From: Chrysogorgia sp. JL179-B06
Taxonomy: Eukaryota; Cnidaria; Anthozoa; Scleralcyonacea; Chrysogorgiidae
Assembly: GCA_035772405.1 (NCBI GenBank)
Contig: JAYKKM010000202.1
Location: 434,001 to 498,000, forward strand
Length of the DNA stretch: 64,000 bases
Direction of reading: 5' to 3'
This document shows positions 1 through 8,346 of this stretch, piece by piece. Each line of letters opens with the position of its first letter. Positions within the stretch are counted from its first letter, which is position 1. The position numbers were made by a program, and so were the translations under genes. The notes beneath the pieces are model-generated. The model was given only the letters and a program-made list of their open reading frames with translations. It made no database searches and had not been told where the DNA came from.

Positions 1-237
1 TTGCGCTCTCTTACGTTCGTACTCAGTGAATAGCTTGTCTACTATACTCTTGTTGGCTTTTCTAACATAGACCACCGACTTCTCAATGTCACCATCCTCA
101 GCTAGCTTCAACAGTTGCTCTCTTTTCATCTCCGTATCATTTGTTACTAGCTGCGACTGAGGGTTGGCAGGCTGCGACTGAAGGTTGGCAGGCTGCGACT
201 GAAGGTTGGCAGGCTGCGACTGAAGGTTGGCAGGCTG
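1..237 (-). CDS. Partial exon with QPANLQS heptapeptide repeats, unknown product
   Basis: On the minus strand the frame is open for 79 codons, from 237 down to the window edge, with no start or stop codon. The codon just upstream (238-240) is TAG. It lies at the end of a T-rich stretch ending TTTAG, a plausible 3' splice acceptor, so this is best read as the 5' end of an internal exon that continues beyond the window. Residues 1-28 are four copies of a seven-residue unit (QPANLQS, the last with P for L). They are followed by a charged, probably helical stretch containing TEMKREQLLKLAEDGDIEKS and a Lys/Arg-rich end (EYERKRAQ). I do not recognise the family. The helical part could be a coiled-coil or protein-binding segment, and it could also come from a mobile element. 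No function is claimed. Confidence 0.5.
151..234. repeat. In-frame 21-nt tandem repeat, 4 copies
   Basis: Four consecutive 21-nt copies, three identical and the one at 151-171 with a single change. Because 21 is a multiple of 3, they encode an in-frame QPANLQS heptapeptide repeat in the minus-strand exon. Copy-number change here would lengthen or shorten the protein without shifting frame. Confidence 0.9.
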
Positions 238-531
238 CTAAACTAAACCTAAATTAAAAACACAAAGGAAAATCACGACCCGCATCGGATCTATATATCT
301 GATATAGACTCGCTCTAAATTTCTCCCTGGTATTTAACGGCTGAGATAACGTTAATTTTCAAAATTACTACGCCAATATACGCAACAGGACAACAGAAAC
401 GCAATAGCTGACCACCCAAAAAAATTACAAACGTGGCAGAAATGACCCACCCCTATCACTTTTCTAATGGTGCGTTCCTTAGCAGACAATTACAAATCTT
501 GCAATACGGACCTTATCGGCTCTAAAACATT
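238..531. other. Probable intron or intergenic DNA, no gene seen
   Basis: AT-rich sequence directly upstream (minus strand) of the partial exon. The first 25 bases look like a splice acceptor tract for that exon. Nothing else is recognisable. Confidence 0.4.
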
Positions 532-652
532 CGGCAATCGCCTCGTGTTTTATATCCAATAAATCGCTCAGTGAGGTTTTTAAATATTTTATGTATAGTT
601 TATAACACGAGCAGCAGTGTTCTATCGAGTTTAAAACACGAAGCGATAGCCG
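532..652. repeat. Short foldback (inverted-repeat) element
   Basis: Arms 532-552 and 632-652 are inverted copies, matching at 19 of 21 positions around the core CCTCGTGTTTTA / TAAAACACGAAG. The 79-bp spacer is AT-rich. This is the pattern of a small non-autonomous DNA element or its core. The open frame across 479-727 on the minus strand runs through both arms and is not treated as a gene. Confidence 0.5.
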
Positions 653-1039
653 AGTGGACCGAGTGTTTCTGACCCGAAAAAAAACACCGCTGCATGCGAG
701 TGTTATGAACGGCTTCAAAAACGGCATTACTGCGAATAACCATATTTACCAACTATTTCAGTGATTCAAGCCCGATTTTTGCCGAGAAAATAGAAGGAAA
801 ATTTTATGTAAATCAGGACGAATCTTTATCACATATAAAGAGACGATACGGTCATGATTTTCCTAAATATATTTCAAATAACATTAATAATTCATGAGAA
901 TAACACAAAGAAAAATCATCAACACCGTATCGTGCTTGAACTGAACTACACAAGAAGTAATCATTGAGTCGGGTTTAATGAGTTACTTAATAGGAATGAA
1001 AGAACTTCAGGAACTTAGGGCACAGAGGCTAAAGATTAC
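653..1039. other. AT-rich spacer, nothing recognised
   Basis: No open frame of interest, no repeat and no RNA structure was recognised between the foldback element and the start of the Gypsy fossil. Confidence 0.4.
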
Positions 1040-1588
1040 CATGTAGGACAGTCACAGGAAATTGTTTGCGTATGGCGGAAAGGAATTGGACGTCATGTTG
1101 TGGGCAAATTTAAAGAGAAATTAACTAGCAGCAAATGAAAAGGAAATCATCTCGTATACTTATATATAGTTACAAAAAGTGGTTGGTGTTTACTGGGGTA
1201 TCCAACATCAAAAGCCCTAGGCCTACTGCATATCGGGCAAGGGGTCACAAAACTAAATGAAACTGTTGGAGATGATTTGGCATTGGTCCTGCAGACAAGA
1301 CATCCGAAGGTCTTCCATGAGGGAATTGGCAAACTACAAGGATAAAAAGCTAAAGTTACATGTTGACCCCAGAAGTAACACCAAGGGCCCAAAAACCTCC
1401 TAAAGGCATATTCCTTTTTCACTATGAGAGAAGGTACTAACAACTAAAGTGAAGAATTTAATCGATAAAGGCATTGTGTTGAAAGTCGACAGACTACGTC
1501 ATGGGTCAGCCCAGTAGTGATTGCACCTAAGGTATCCGGCTGGCTATGTGTCGACATGCGGAGTGCGAATGAAGCCATTATTCGTTAA
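1040..1588 (+). pseudogene. Ty3/Gypsy retrotransposon fossil: protease end and start of reverse transcriptase
   Basis: Three stretches in shifting frames together follow the usual Gypsy pol order. At 1190-1342 (51 open codons to TAA 1343) the frame carries the LLG motif that closes the aspartic protease, then TSKALGLLHIG and a HPKVFHEGIGKL motif typical of the protease-RT linker. At about 1440-1498 the KVKNLIDKGIV motif preceding RT appears. At 1499-1588, one frame over, come SWVSPVVIAPK and LCVDMRSANEAIIR, the first conserved RT block. Stops and frameshifts lie between the pieces, so it cannot make a working enzyme. The catalytic RT motif (YxDD), RNase H and the LTRs are not seen. The matching integrase fragment lies at 2100-2371 on the same strand, so both are pieces of one insertion. 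Family assignment is confident; clade is not resolved. Confidence 0.85.
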
Positions 1589-1638
1589 TTAATTATTTAC
1601 TCCAACCATAAAACTACAGAGAACTCTATGTTCTACTG

Positions 1639-2048
1639 GCGCCTTCTCGTTGCGAAATTTTAATTTCACGCGTTTTTTCTATGGGGGCCCCCGATGAGTG
1701 CGGGGCCCCGATGAGTGCGGGGCCTCGGTATACGCGTGGCCCCGCCTAAGCGTGTGGCCACGCCTATGCGTGTGGCCCAGATAAGCGGTGGGCTCCAGTA
1801 CGGAGCTTGTTAAGCAGGGGACTTTTTAAGGTAGCGAGGGAAAAAAGGAAGATAATTTAATCCTGTCTATCTTTTTTCTCAGCAAAGTTTCTCAGCAAAG
1901 TGGAACTGCACTGGGGGTCTAAACTGTGTCCCGCGCTGAAAATATGCCGGGGACTGCGCGCAACCTTAATCCGGCCGTGGGGCCCCGCACTCATCGCGGG
2001 CCCCATAGAAAAAACGCGTGAAATTAAAATTGCGCAACGACAAGGCGC
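1639..2048. repeat. GC-rich foldback element inside the Gypsy fossil
   Basis: A left arm at 1639-1706 and a right arm at about 1981-2048 are long inverted copies, matching over nearly 68 bp with only a handful of mismatches. Both carry TTTTAATTTCACGCG and TTTTTTCTATGGGG followed by a GC-rich end (GATGAGTGCGGGGCC). The arms enclose about 275 bp that contain degenerate repeats of GTGTGGCC/GCGTGGCC type. The element is far richer in GC than its surroundings. It sits exactly between the RT and integrase remnants of the Gypsy fossil. It could be a MITE-like insertion or a local inverted duplication. No target-site duplication was confirmed. The open frames on both strands here are by-products of the palindrome. 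Confidence 0.75.
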
Positions 2049-2099
2049 GGGGCCCCCAAAAGTGCGGGGCCCCCGGCATAATCCGGCCCTGCAGACGAC

Positions 2100-2371
2100 G
2101 ACGAACTGCATGCAGTTCAAGATTGTCTTGTGAATGGGAACTGGGACAAAGCCCCGAAAACATACCAGCTGTTGCGCAAGGAGTTAACATTTGTTAGTCA
2201 AGTTATGTTGCGGGGGACGAGGACTGTCACCTGGCACACGAGGGAAACCAAGGAATTATAAAAACTAAAGAACGGTTGCGGTCGAAAGTGTGGTGGCCGA
2301 GCATCGACAAAGACGCGGAGAGGAAATATCATGAATGCGATCAGCTTGTGAAAACCCGAATGCACGAGTAA
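2100..2371 (+). pseudogene. Ty3/Gypsy retrotransposon fossil: integrase N-terminal region
   Basis: Two frames resemble the RNase H-integrase linker and the HHCC zinc-binding domain of Gypsy integrases. At about 2121-2225 the frame includes NGNWDKAPKTYQLLRKEL and LRGTR. At 2231-2368 another frame reads LAHEGNQGIIKTKERLRSK, then VWWPSIDKDAERKYHEC. The H-x-G-x(3)-KT-x(2)-RLR-x(3)-WWP pattern is the integrase hallmark. In family members a second Cys follows shortly after the first; here the second Cys position is altered (DQLV follows C). The stop at 2369-2371 ends it. The frameshift, the missing catalytic core (D,D-35-E) and the missing LTR make this a dead fragment. It continues the fossil of 1040-1588 after a loss of roughly the RT core and RNase H. 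Confidence 0.85.
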
Positions 2372-4078
2372 CCCGAATGCCTCTGCTCATCCGTCTCGGT
2401 CCTATACAAACAGACCCCCAGTCTGTGTAAATAGGCTCAGTTTCCAGCCGGTGTGGTTTCCGGACGCCCGTGATCCTCTCCCCTGTAACCGAGCATATAC
2501 CACTGAATTATATATAATTGAATGCTAGACAAAAAGTGAAGACGAAAATGGCGGACATGGAGACTTCTTTGACGTCAGCATCAGGCCCCTACGCGATCAA
2601 TTTAAACGTCACTCGTGATCAATAGTGATGGAAATACCGGAATTTTTAACGTTACGATATCGAGTATATTGATTTCAAGTGTCGGCGGTAGCGCTACCAA
2701 ATTGATAATATACTCATGTCAGTAAATGCATGCATGTAGGCGCAATGGCGAAATAAATAATTATGATTCATGATTTACAATATATTATTAATGCATGGCA
2801 TTTCAATAAAAATTAGAGTATAAAAATTAGAATATAAAAAAGTAGAAAAATAGAATATAGATCTACCAATTCTATAGTTCTACTAAAAATAGAATAGAAA
2901 AAAAAATTAATCATAGTAACAAATAAGTTTCCAACGCAGCCAGCTATATCTGATTAATATACTAATTGTATAGTTATATTTTCATAAATAAACTTTGAAA
3001 CGCGCGATTGTTGATTACAAAAGGTAACGTATCGAAAATGGGTGGTCTGGTATGAAATATCGATACCAGGAGAATGTTCTTGGTGTTGGAAGTATACTGG
3101 TCAGTTTCAGTCGCTCCTCATGCGACCATAACCCGATAAGTCTTGCTTTTTCTGCTTTAAAACATAGTTCAGCAAAAAAACATCCAGATTTTAATTGTTT
3201 ATTGTTTATTTGTTTAACGGTTGAAGGTATGATTAACAGGACAAACGTCAGAAAATGCACAGAAAATGTTTAAAAATAGGTACCTGTATATAAGAAAGCG
3301 ATCAGAGTTTGCTTCTAAGATTATAATTGTATAAAGTTCATAAGAAAAAAGTACAGTGACTTATTCGTTAAATATTTCCAGCTTAAGTATTTTGCTATTT
3401 TTGTTAATTTTCACTGGTGTCTATGCCCCAAACACATCCTTTAACGAGGAATGTGGTGTCTAAATCACTTTTGTGAAAGCTCTCTGTTTCTTTAAATATG
3501 AGAGCATTTATTATAAATGTTGAGAAAAATAGAAAAGCTGCGTGGGGTTCGTCATTCGGAGGACTGAAACCGACGTCCAACTCCAAGTTGACCGCGTAGG
3601 GCCTGAAACTGACGTCCCTCTCCATTTAGGGAGAGGATGAGGTGGGGGATAGCCACATGAGGGAATTATGGGGTGTTCGGGTTAGGATTCAGTAGGATTG
3701 GGTTATTGTTTAGGATGGCAAAACACCCTTGAGGATGGCAAAGACCGTTTATAAAAGTAAAAATTACGTCTCCGTGACAGTCATTTTTGGCTTTACTTTT
3801 GGCTATATATTAACTCGAGTCAGCGTTCCAGTTACATATAGACGTATACATACTGATTACAGCAAGTACCGACAAATTGGTATATGCCCACGATCAGGAA
3901 CCAGTTAAACTCAATCACGTCAAGCTTCAACGAGAACCAAGGGCACAACGAGCGGAAGTCCGCGAGTGCTATCACCCCCTGTGTCCACATTGGTCATCAT
4001 GCAAATTCATGTGATTTAGTATTCGGCCATTTGATTACAAAATGCGAAATCAACACAATTAATCGCAGTGTGTAAACA
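2372..4078. other. AT-rich non-coding stretch, no gene recognised
   Basis: About 1.7 kb of AT-rich sequence. An A/T-dominated block at 2800-2910 has repeated ATAGAATA-like words. Short overlapping open frames on both strands (for example 3015-3273) contradict each other and resemble nothing. Weak, short repeats such as CTGAAACCGACGTCC and CTGAAACTGACGTCC (about 3563 and 3603) were noted. No promoter, RNA gene or exon could be supported. Confidence 0.45.
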
Positions 4079-4216
4079 TATACACCGAATTCACAAAGAT
4101 GGCGGCCAACTAATTTTCTTTGATGTGCAATAAATTAGCCCTTCGAGCCTTGACCTATAATTCAAAAGAATAATTCACAAGGTCGTTGGCCGCCATCTTT
4201 ATGAATTCAACGTATA
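4079..4216. repeat. Small inverted-repeat element with AAGATGGCGGCC ends
   Basis: Arms at 4079-4110 and 4185-4216 are inverted copies over 32 bp with a few mismatches. Each contains GAATTC followed by AAAGATGGCGGCCAAC. The 74-bp centre is unrelated AT-rich DNA. Size and structure fit a MITE or a solo pair of transposon ends. The AAGATGGCGGC core in both arms also matches the known YY1 consensus, so the element could carry two convergent YY1-type sites. That is inference only. Confidence 0.65.
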
Positions 4217-4284
4217 GCTTGATTAGTAAATCTGTTCAACAATCTTAGTTTTTCTCATTCAGAATCGATCCGTTTACTTTTTAG

Positions 4285-4560
4285 GTACTAGCGGAACTCC
4301 ATGTGGTTGATCTTGGTGTAATAAGCTGCATCCTGATTTTATCTCCTTTCTTACTTTGTCTCGCCATGATAAGAAAACTATCATCATTAGCTTTGGTATC
4401 CACGATTGCAAATTTGTTTATGGCGTTCGCAATTGTGTCTATATTCGTACACTTGATTCGCAACGCTGGAAGTCCATCAGAGTTGGAAGCTTTTGCTCGA
4501 TGGTCCAAATTCCCACTTTTTATGCGCGTTTTTGTGTTCACGATGGATGTCATTGATGTT
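4285..4560 (+). CDS. Internal exon of an SLC36-like (PAT) proton-coupled amino acid transporter
   Basis: A 276-bp open stretch of exactly 92 codons is bounded by a T-rich tract ending TTTTTAG (4278-4284) and by GTAAGA (4561-4566), so it is a phase-0 exon on both sides. The translation has two hydrophobic membrane segments, VISCILILSPFLLCLAMI and NLFMAFAIVSIFVHLI, separated by RKLSSLALVSTIA. It then has ARWSKFPLFMRVFVFTMD. This order (LPFL...IRxLxxLxxxSxxAN, a loop, then W-x(2)-FPLF) is that of SLC36/PAT transporters, which move small amino acids with protons across plasma or lysosomal membranes. In the family FPLF is normally followed by FGT...FEGIG; here those glycines and the Glu are replaced (FMRVFVFTMDVID). 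It is either a divergent paralogue or a decaying exon. Neighbouring exons were not found in the window, so the gene would have long introns or be broken. Confidence 0.65.
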
Positions 4561-5171
4561 GTAAGAGCCCTACTTATAATTATTTAACTTGTTTCCCCTT
4601 TGTTTCACCCCGTTGTTTCATTTCTCTATTTTAGCACTTTACTACCTTTGATATCACATTAAATACATATTTTATTAACCAAATCCGATGTCTGTGTTAG
4701 TATAAGGGTATTTTCATGAGATCGGCCCTAGTGCAGGTAGGACTGACTTTAGAGCCAGCCTCATGTAAACAAGAGTTGAAATGAGCAAATGTAGAGCAGC
4801 TGTTTGTAGTTAGATAATCCCCTAAACAGACCTAGTTTTTCTGGCCAAACACGAGCGTGAGTAGTATACAGAAGAGGGGTTCTGAGTCCTGTGGATCCTT
4901 ATGCTCCACCAATGACGTCACTATTTTTCAGTTTGTGTTGATTTCTTCAAGCTGGCGGTGTTTATTACGTGTTCTAAGGTGTATACCATGGGCGAGAACG
5001 AGCATGCCCAGCGACGTCACAATGAGCAAGCGCAGTATCGACAGAACCTGTGAGTTCAGCGTTCGACTGAACCTGTGTTTTCACCGCATCTACAAATAGA
5101 TGAACCCTAACAATGTTTTTATTTATTTATTAGATTTATCACTCTTTGGTGAACGGAATAACCCAACAGGC
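4561..5171. other. Non-coding sequence downstream of the transporter exon
   Basis: It would be intronic if the exon at 4285-4560 is live. A stretch around 4735-4800 and TGACGTCA-like words at 4913-4920 and near 5012 look like fragments of dispersed elements. The open frame at 4857-5099 has no recognisable motif and is not called. Confidence 0.4.
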
Positions 5172-5292
5172 TAGAAGCCCAATTGATAGGGGTTCCGAGG
5201 GCCTACGATTTAAGGTCGTTATCCGAGAAGACCCGAAAGTCTTACCATTTGCTGATATTATTGCAAAGGCAGCACTTTCTCCTCAATTATTT
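5172..5292. repeat. Degenerate dispersed repeat (anthozoan-like, tentative)
   Basis: The stretch includes GGTTCCGAGGGCCTACGA, GTTATCCGAGAAGACCCGAA and GCAAAGGCAGCACTTTCT. I associate these words with a dispersed repeat seen in many anthozoan sequences. That is memory, not a search result. The overlapping open frame at 5146-5484 is not treated as a gene because most of it is this repeat. Confidence 0.35.
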
Positions 5293-5310
5293 TATTTTTA
5301 TGTTGGCCGT

Positions 5311-5627
5311 ATTATGGCTTATCTCGCTTTAGTGTACACAATTCCTACGAGGAAGAAACCCTTCGGGAAAGAGCGCGAAGAACTGTCCAAGATCTCAAAC
5401 ATATTGACTTGGAAAAAATATAAATTTAAACGGCATTACATTTACATCGTTACTATGCCAAATGCTTATACAGTTGATATTTAATTTGCATATTTCGCCT
5501 GAGAGATGATCAACCCTAAACATTTTGACCGAATTATCGCTTATCTCGCGTTAGGGTACGGGATTCCTATGAGGTAGAAACATTTCGGGAATCTGTACGA
5601 AGAACGGTCGAATATTGTAAACATCGA
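5311..5627. repeat. Diverged direct repeat pair of about 100 bp
   Basis: The sequence at about 5311-5410 (ATTATGGCTTATCTCGCTTT...) is related to that at about 5533-5627 (ATTATCGCTTATCTCGCGTT...), including ATTCCTA(C/T)GAGG and TTTCGGGAA. By eye roughly two thirds of positions match. This suggests an old tandem duplication or two copies of one element. Confidence 0.5.
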
Positions 5628-5685
5628 TATAGAAATGTATAAAGTGAAACCGTCGGTGAATTAAACATTAGGGACCTTAAGCTCT

Positions 5686-6037
5686 ACGACGGCAACCTAG
5701 GACGGCGACGGCAGTGAAAGCAATATAATTTTAGTATTTGAATGAAACCACGGTCGGTTGACTAGCGTATTTAACACTCAAAGTTTGTTTTATGATCTCC
5801 AAAACGCTTCAATATTTCTAAAACGATTGTGTCTGTGTTTAAGTCAGTTTTAAGGAACAGTTCTCATCTCTCCGAGAGTTACCGTCGTCCTAAAGACGTG
5901 AAAATGCTCTCAGTGGCGTTGTAAACAAAACGAGGACGGCGTTGAGATTACTCTTGGAAATAAAAAGTATTCATTATTTTTGTTTCGCATAAAGATTCTT
6001 TTGTTTGAACGACGTCGCCGTCCTAGGTTGCCGTCGT
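5686..6037. repeat. Inverted-repeat (MITE-like) element with 25-bp perfect ends
   Basis: A 25-bp sequence at 5686-5710 is the exact reverse complement of 6013-6037. The core is ACCTAGGACGGCGACG. The enclosed 302 bp are non-coding and hold further related words (ACCGTCGTCC at 5881-5890, GAGGACGGCG at 5932-5941). Perfect terminal inverted repeats with no transposase gene fit a non-autonomous DNA transposon. A target-site duplication was not identified. The open frame at 5910-6134 crosses the right end and is rejected. Confidence 0.65.
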
Positions 6038-6459
6038 TAATGTCTATTAACCAACGAGCGTTGCAATGCCAATTGCTTTTACATTTGTTATTTGCCAATT
6101 TCACCTCAGAGCACATGTAGAGACAATGGTACATGTACGTGCCCTTTATGAGTCATTAAAAACTCGTTAATGGGAGCCAAGTGGCGAAGACATAATGAGT
6201 TTAATATTATTTATTTCTGTCAAATGTATACATCGATAAGGTCGGTTTTCATGAGAGTACATCTATAATTGTCATTATACGAACTCGTGGACTGAAAATA
6301 CGCATTTTCCCCTCGCGAAGAATAAAAGTTGTCTCTTCGCGGGGGTTTGCGAAGTGCTTTCTTCTCCGAAAATGTCTAGCTGTATTTCTTCGGTTCTCAC
6401 ATGAGTTCGTCCTCTTACGCATCGTCGATAGTGTTATCCATAATGGCTGCGTATGTCAA
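6038..6459. other. Non-coding stretch with one small hairpin
   Basis: No gene was seen. CCCTCGCGAAGA at 6310-6321 pairs with TCTTCGCGGGGG at 6334-6345 across a 12-nt loop, with one mismatch. On the minus strand this region lies 3' of the broken frame at 6460-6889 and may be its trailing sequence. Confidence 0.4.
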
Positions 6460-6889
6460 AGTTCTTCATAAAAGAAATTTCCTTTGATTAAGAGCAGCAT
6501 CAATACTTTCATCTTCGTCGTGGCCTTCTTTCCTCTATTAAATGATTCATAGTTTTCCAAATCTTCCGATGAGTACTATATCACCGAAGACCTTTTAACA
6601 ATCTAAGATGTTTTTTGTATATTTTCATACATTCCTTCGTATATTCAGGTACCAAGGCATTATAATGCATTGTTTTATCAATCGACGCGTCACGTATAGG
6701 GTCCATCTTTTGGTAAGCTTCGTTTAATATAAATTCCCATGGATTGATACCCTCTCCCTTCGATTCTTCGTAATTTTCGCTACCTTCCTTATCCGTCAGT
6801 GTATAGTGTTTTTCCTCCTTCTCTTCTCCAGTTTCCTCGTTTGTGTAAGATTTCACACTTTGCCCCTGCAACTCTTCGTTTGTGTACAT
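6460..6889 (-). pseudogene. Broken acidic reading frame, possibly element-derived
   Basis: On the minus strand an ATG at 6889 opens 102 codons, to a stop at about 6581-6583. The first half is very acidic with two YTNEE words. The second half is a more ordinary helical sequence: INPWEFILNEAYQKMDPIRD, then EYTKECMKIYKKHLRLLKGLR. After the stop, another frame (about 6534-6470) reads GHDEDESIDAALNQRKFLL and then stops, which looks like the continuation after a frameshift. A frameshifted, conserved-looking tail suggests a decayed copy of a longer protein. I have the impression of a multicopy invertebrate family with an acidic N-terminus and a similar DPW/NPW-x-EA helical domain, but I cannot name it. 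A short live gene ending at 6581 is the alternative. Confidence 0.4.
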
Positions 6890-7062
6890 GGCAGAGGAAT
6901 TAGTAGTGAGAGATCCATTGACGTAAGGATTGATTGTACAGAGTGACCTTCTCCATGGATGTTCTTCATATGACGATAAATGTGTTCTTTCCCAGAAAGA
7001 GTCTTTCAGAATGAATCTAATTGCTCTATTATCGATAACTTATAAGACATCTAACATGAATG
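6890..7062. other. Spacer, nothing recognised
   Basis: It lies upstream (minus strand) of the acidic frame. No promoter element could be supported. Confidence 0.3.
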
Positions 7063-7420
7063 AGAATGATTCAAATGATTCAGTAAGATTGGTGTTTGTC
7101 AAACTCCCTCATTACCCCTCAAACGCTCCTAAATACCCCCAAATAACCCTCATGCACCCCCAACACCCTTCTCAACCCCCTAAATATCCCTCAAACGCCC
7201 CCTAAACACCCCATTAAACATCCCATCGAACTTCTGAATCAATGATTAAGAATTATTCAAACGATTCAGTAAGATCCAATACACCCCAAACGCCACCGAA
7301 AACACCCCTAAACGCCCCCGAAAACACCCCAAATGCCCCCGAAAACATCACAAACGCGCCCCGAAAACACCCCAAACGCCCCCGAAAACACCCCAAACGC
7401 CCCCGAAAACACCCCAAATT
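7063..7420. repeat. Duplicated locus with C-rich 21-nt minisatellite
   Basis: A block starting ATGAATGAGAATGATTCAAA at about 7058 recurs in modified form at about 7243 (ATTCAAACGATTCAGTAAGAT), each time followed by C-rich sequence, so about 180 bp was duplicated in tandem. In the second half (7281-7420) about six copies of a 21-nt unit with the core CGCCCCCGAAAACACC follow one another. In the first half the C-rich repeats are looser (CCCC every 8-12 nt). The minus strand is therefore G-rich with regular GGGG/GGGGG runs. Open frames through it on both strands simply reflect a repeat length divisible by 3. Confidence 0.8.
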
Positions 7421-7862
7421 GCCCGGTGGGCATGTTTCGTGGCCTTGGGGCCCGTTTGAGAAATACACCTACTATCCTCGCTCCATGAATACCTCTCCCT
7501 CCCAAATCACCAATCCACCCCTCAAATCGCCATATAGCCGAAATTGTTACTTGGAAGTCACAATTTTGTATACTACCCCCTCTTCTGTATACTATTAGCG
7601 GTCATATCATAAATCCAGTAACTTAAACGAAAATACACTAATCACATAATGAGGAACGGGTAAACAATGTCAATAAGACGTTTGTTATATCTCAGGAAAC
7701 TTGGAAAGGAAACCATTGTTTAACCATTGATACCTTAAATTTAGTTAACTGAAGCGTAGTATCATAGATCAAGCTATAATAAATGTCACCACTCTCTCCC
7801 AGCTCTAACCATTAACTATAGTAGAAATTTACTGGTAGTCGGTAACTTTCCATTTCGCTTTA
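7421..7862. other. Spacer between minisatellite and LINE, no gene recognised
   Basis: No exon, RNA gene or repeat could be supported. A recognisable LINE frame begins at about 7863, so the LINE's 5' truncation point is probably close to that position. Confidence 0.4.
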
Positions 7863-8216
7863 CCCGATTATCTAAGTGATGACCTAGAACGAGTTCAAAA
7901 GAGGGTCACTTCGATTATCTTCCCGGGTATGATATGATATAGCGAACGCTTGCAGAAAAGTGGCCTCTCTTTGCTCAGTGATCGACGCCTGAAAGCCTGC
8001 TCCAAGTTGTTCCATCAAATCATTAACAATCTACAACACAAACTTTCATCCTTATTGCCAGATCGTTGCACTACGAAATATACAATCTCAGGAAAACCCG
8101 AGCGTTTAATCTTTCGACGGCAAAGACACAGAGATTCCAGAGAACTTTTATCCAAGCTTGTCTTAAACATTTTCTGTGACATTTCTTTTAAACTTTCTTC
8201 CTTTCAATATTCATAG
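7863..8216 (+). pseudogene. LINE (non-LTR retrotransposon) ORF2 C-terminal end
   Basis: A frame of 117 codons runs from 7863 to the stop TAG at 8214-8216, interrupted once by TGA at 7935-7937. It starts PDYLSDDLERVQKRVTSIIF, followed by SERLQKSGLSLLSDRRLKAC and KLFHQIINNLQHKLSSLLP. The pattern (LExVQKR...IIFPG...L...GL..L.DRR......LF..I....HKL..LLP) is the C-terminal end of the reverse transcriptase ORF of CR1/L2/Jockey-type LINEs, downstream of the catalytic domain. The stop and the absence of endonuclease and RT cores show a 5'-truncated dead copy. Its 3' UTR and tail follow at 8217-8346. Confidence 0.85.
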
Positions 8217-8346
8217 TTTTTTACTGTAATGTTCTTAACTATTTTTAATAGGCGATATTAAATTATATTATGTAATATTTAACGCGCAATTCAGTATGTA
8301 AACTGCGATGTGTTATTTTGATTAAAATCTATCTATCTATCTATCT
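7863..8346 (+). mobile_element. 5'-truncated LINE copy 1, with 3' UTR and (TATC)n tail
   Basis: It comprises the ORF2 remnant (7863-8216), a 3' UTR to GATTAAAATC at 8320-8329, then a 17-nt tail of four TATC units plus T (8330-8346). A short simple-repeat tail directly after the 3' UTR is usual for CR1/L2-like LINEs, which lack poly(A). The UTR is repeated almost exactly in the next element. Confidence 0.8.

Noticed and set aside
479..727. 82-codon open frame on the minus strand
   Set aside because: It runs through both arms of an inverted repeat and has no recognisable domain.
1147..1443. 98-codon open frame on the minus strand
   Set aside because: It is antisense to the Gypsy protease-RT fossil, whose plus-strand reading is clearly the meaningful one.
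1857..2190. Overlapping open frames on both strands
   Set aside because: They lie in the GC-rich foldback element and the start of the integrase fossil. The frames mirror each other because of the palindrome.
3015..3273. Two overlapping frames on opposite strands
   Set aside because: Short, AT-rich, mutually exclusive and without motif or splice context.
4281..4556. Other frames over the transporter exon
   Set aside because: They are shadows of the SLC36-like exon. Only the plus-strand frame at 4285-4560 has membrane segments and splice sites.
5146..5484. 112-codon open frame
   Set aside because: Its first half is the dispersed repeat at 5172-5292 and its second half belongs to a diverged direct repeat; no domain was seen.
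7242..7598. Proline/asparagine/lysine-rich open frame and antisense glycine/phenylalanine-rich frames
   Set aside because: The 21-nt minisatellite keeps several frames open because its length is a multiple of three.
8330..8346. Independent TATC microsatellite
   Set aside because: It starts exactly at the end of the LINE 3' UTR, so it is better explained as the LINE's tail.
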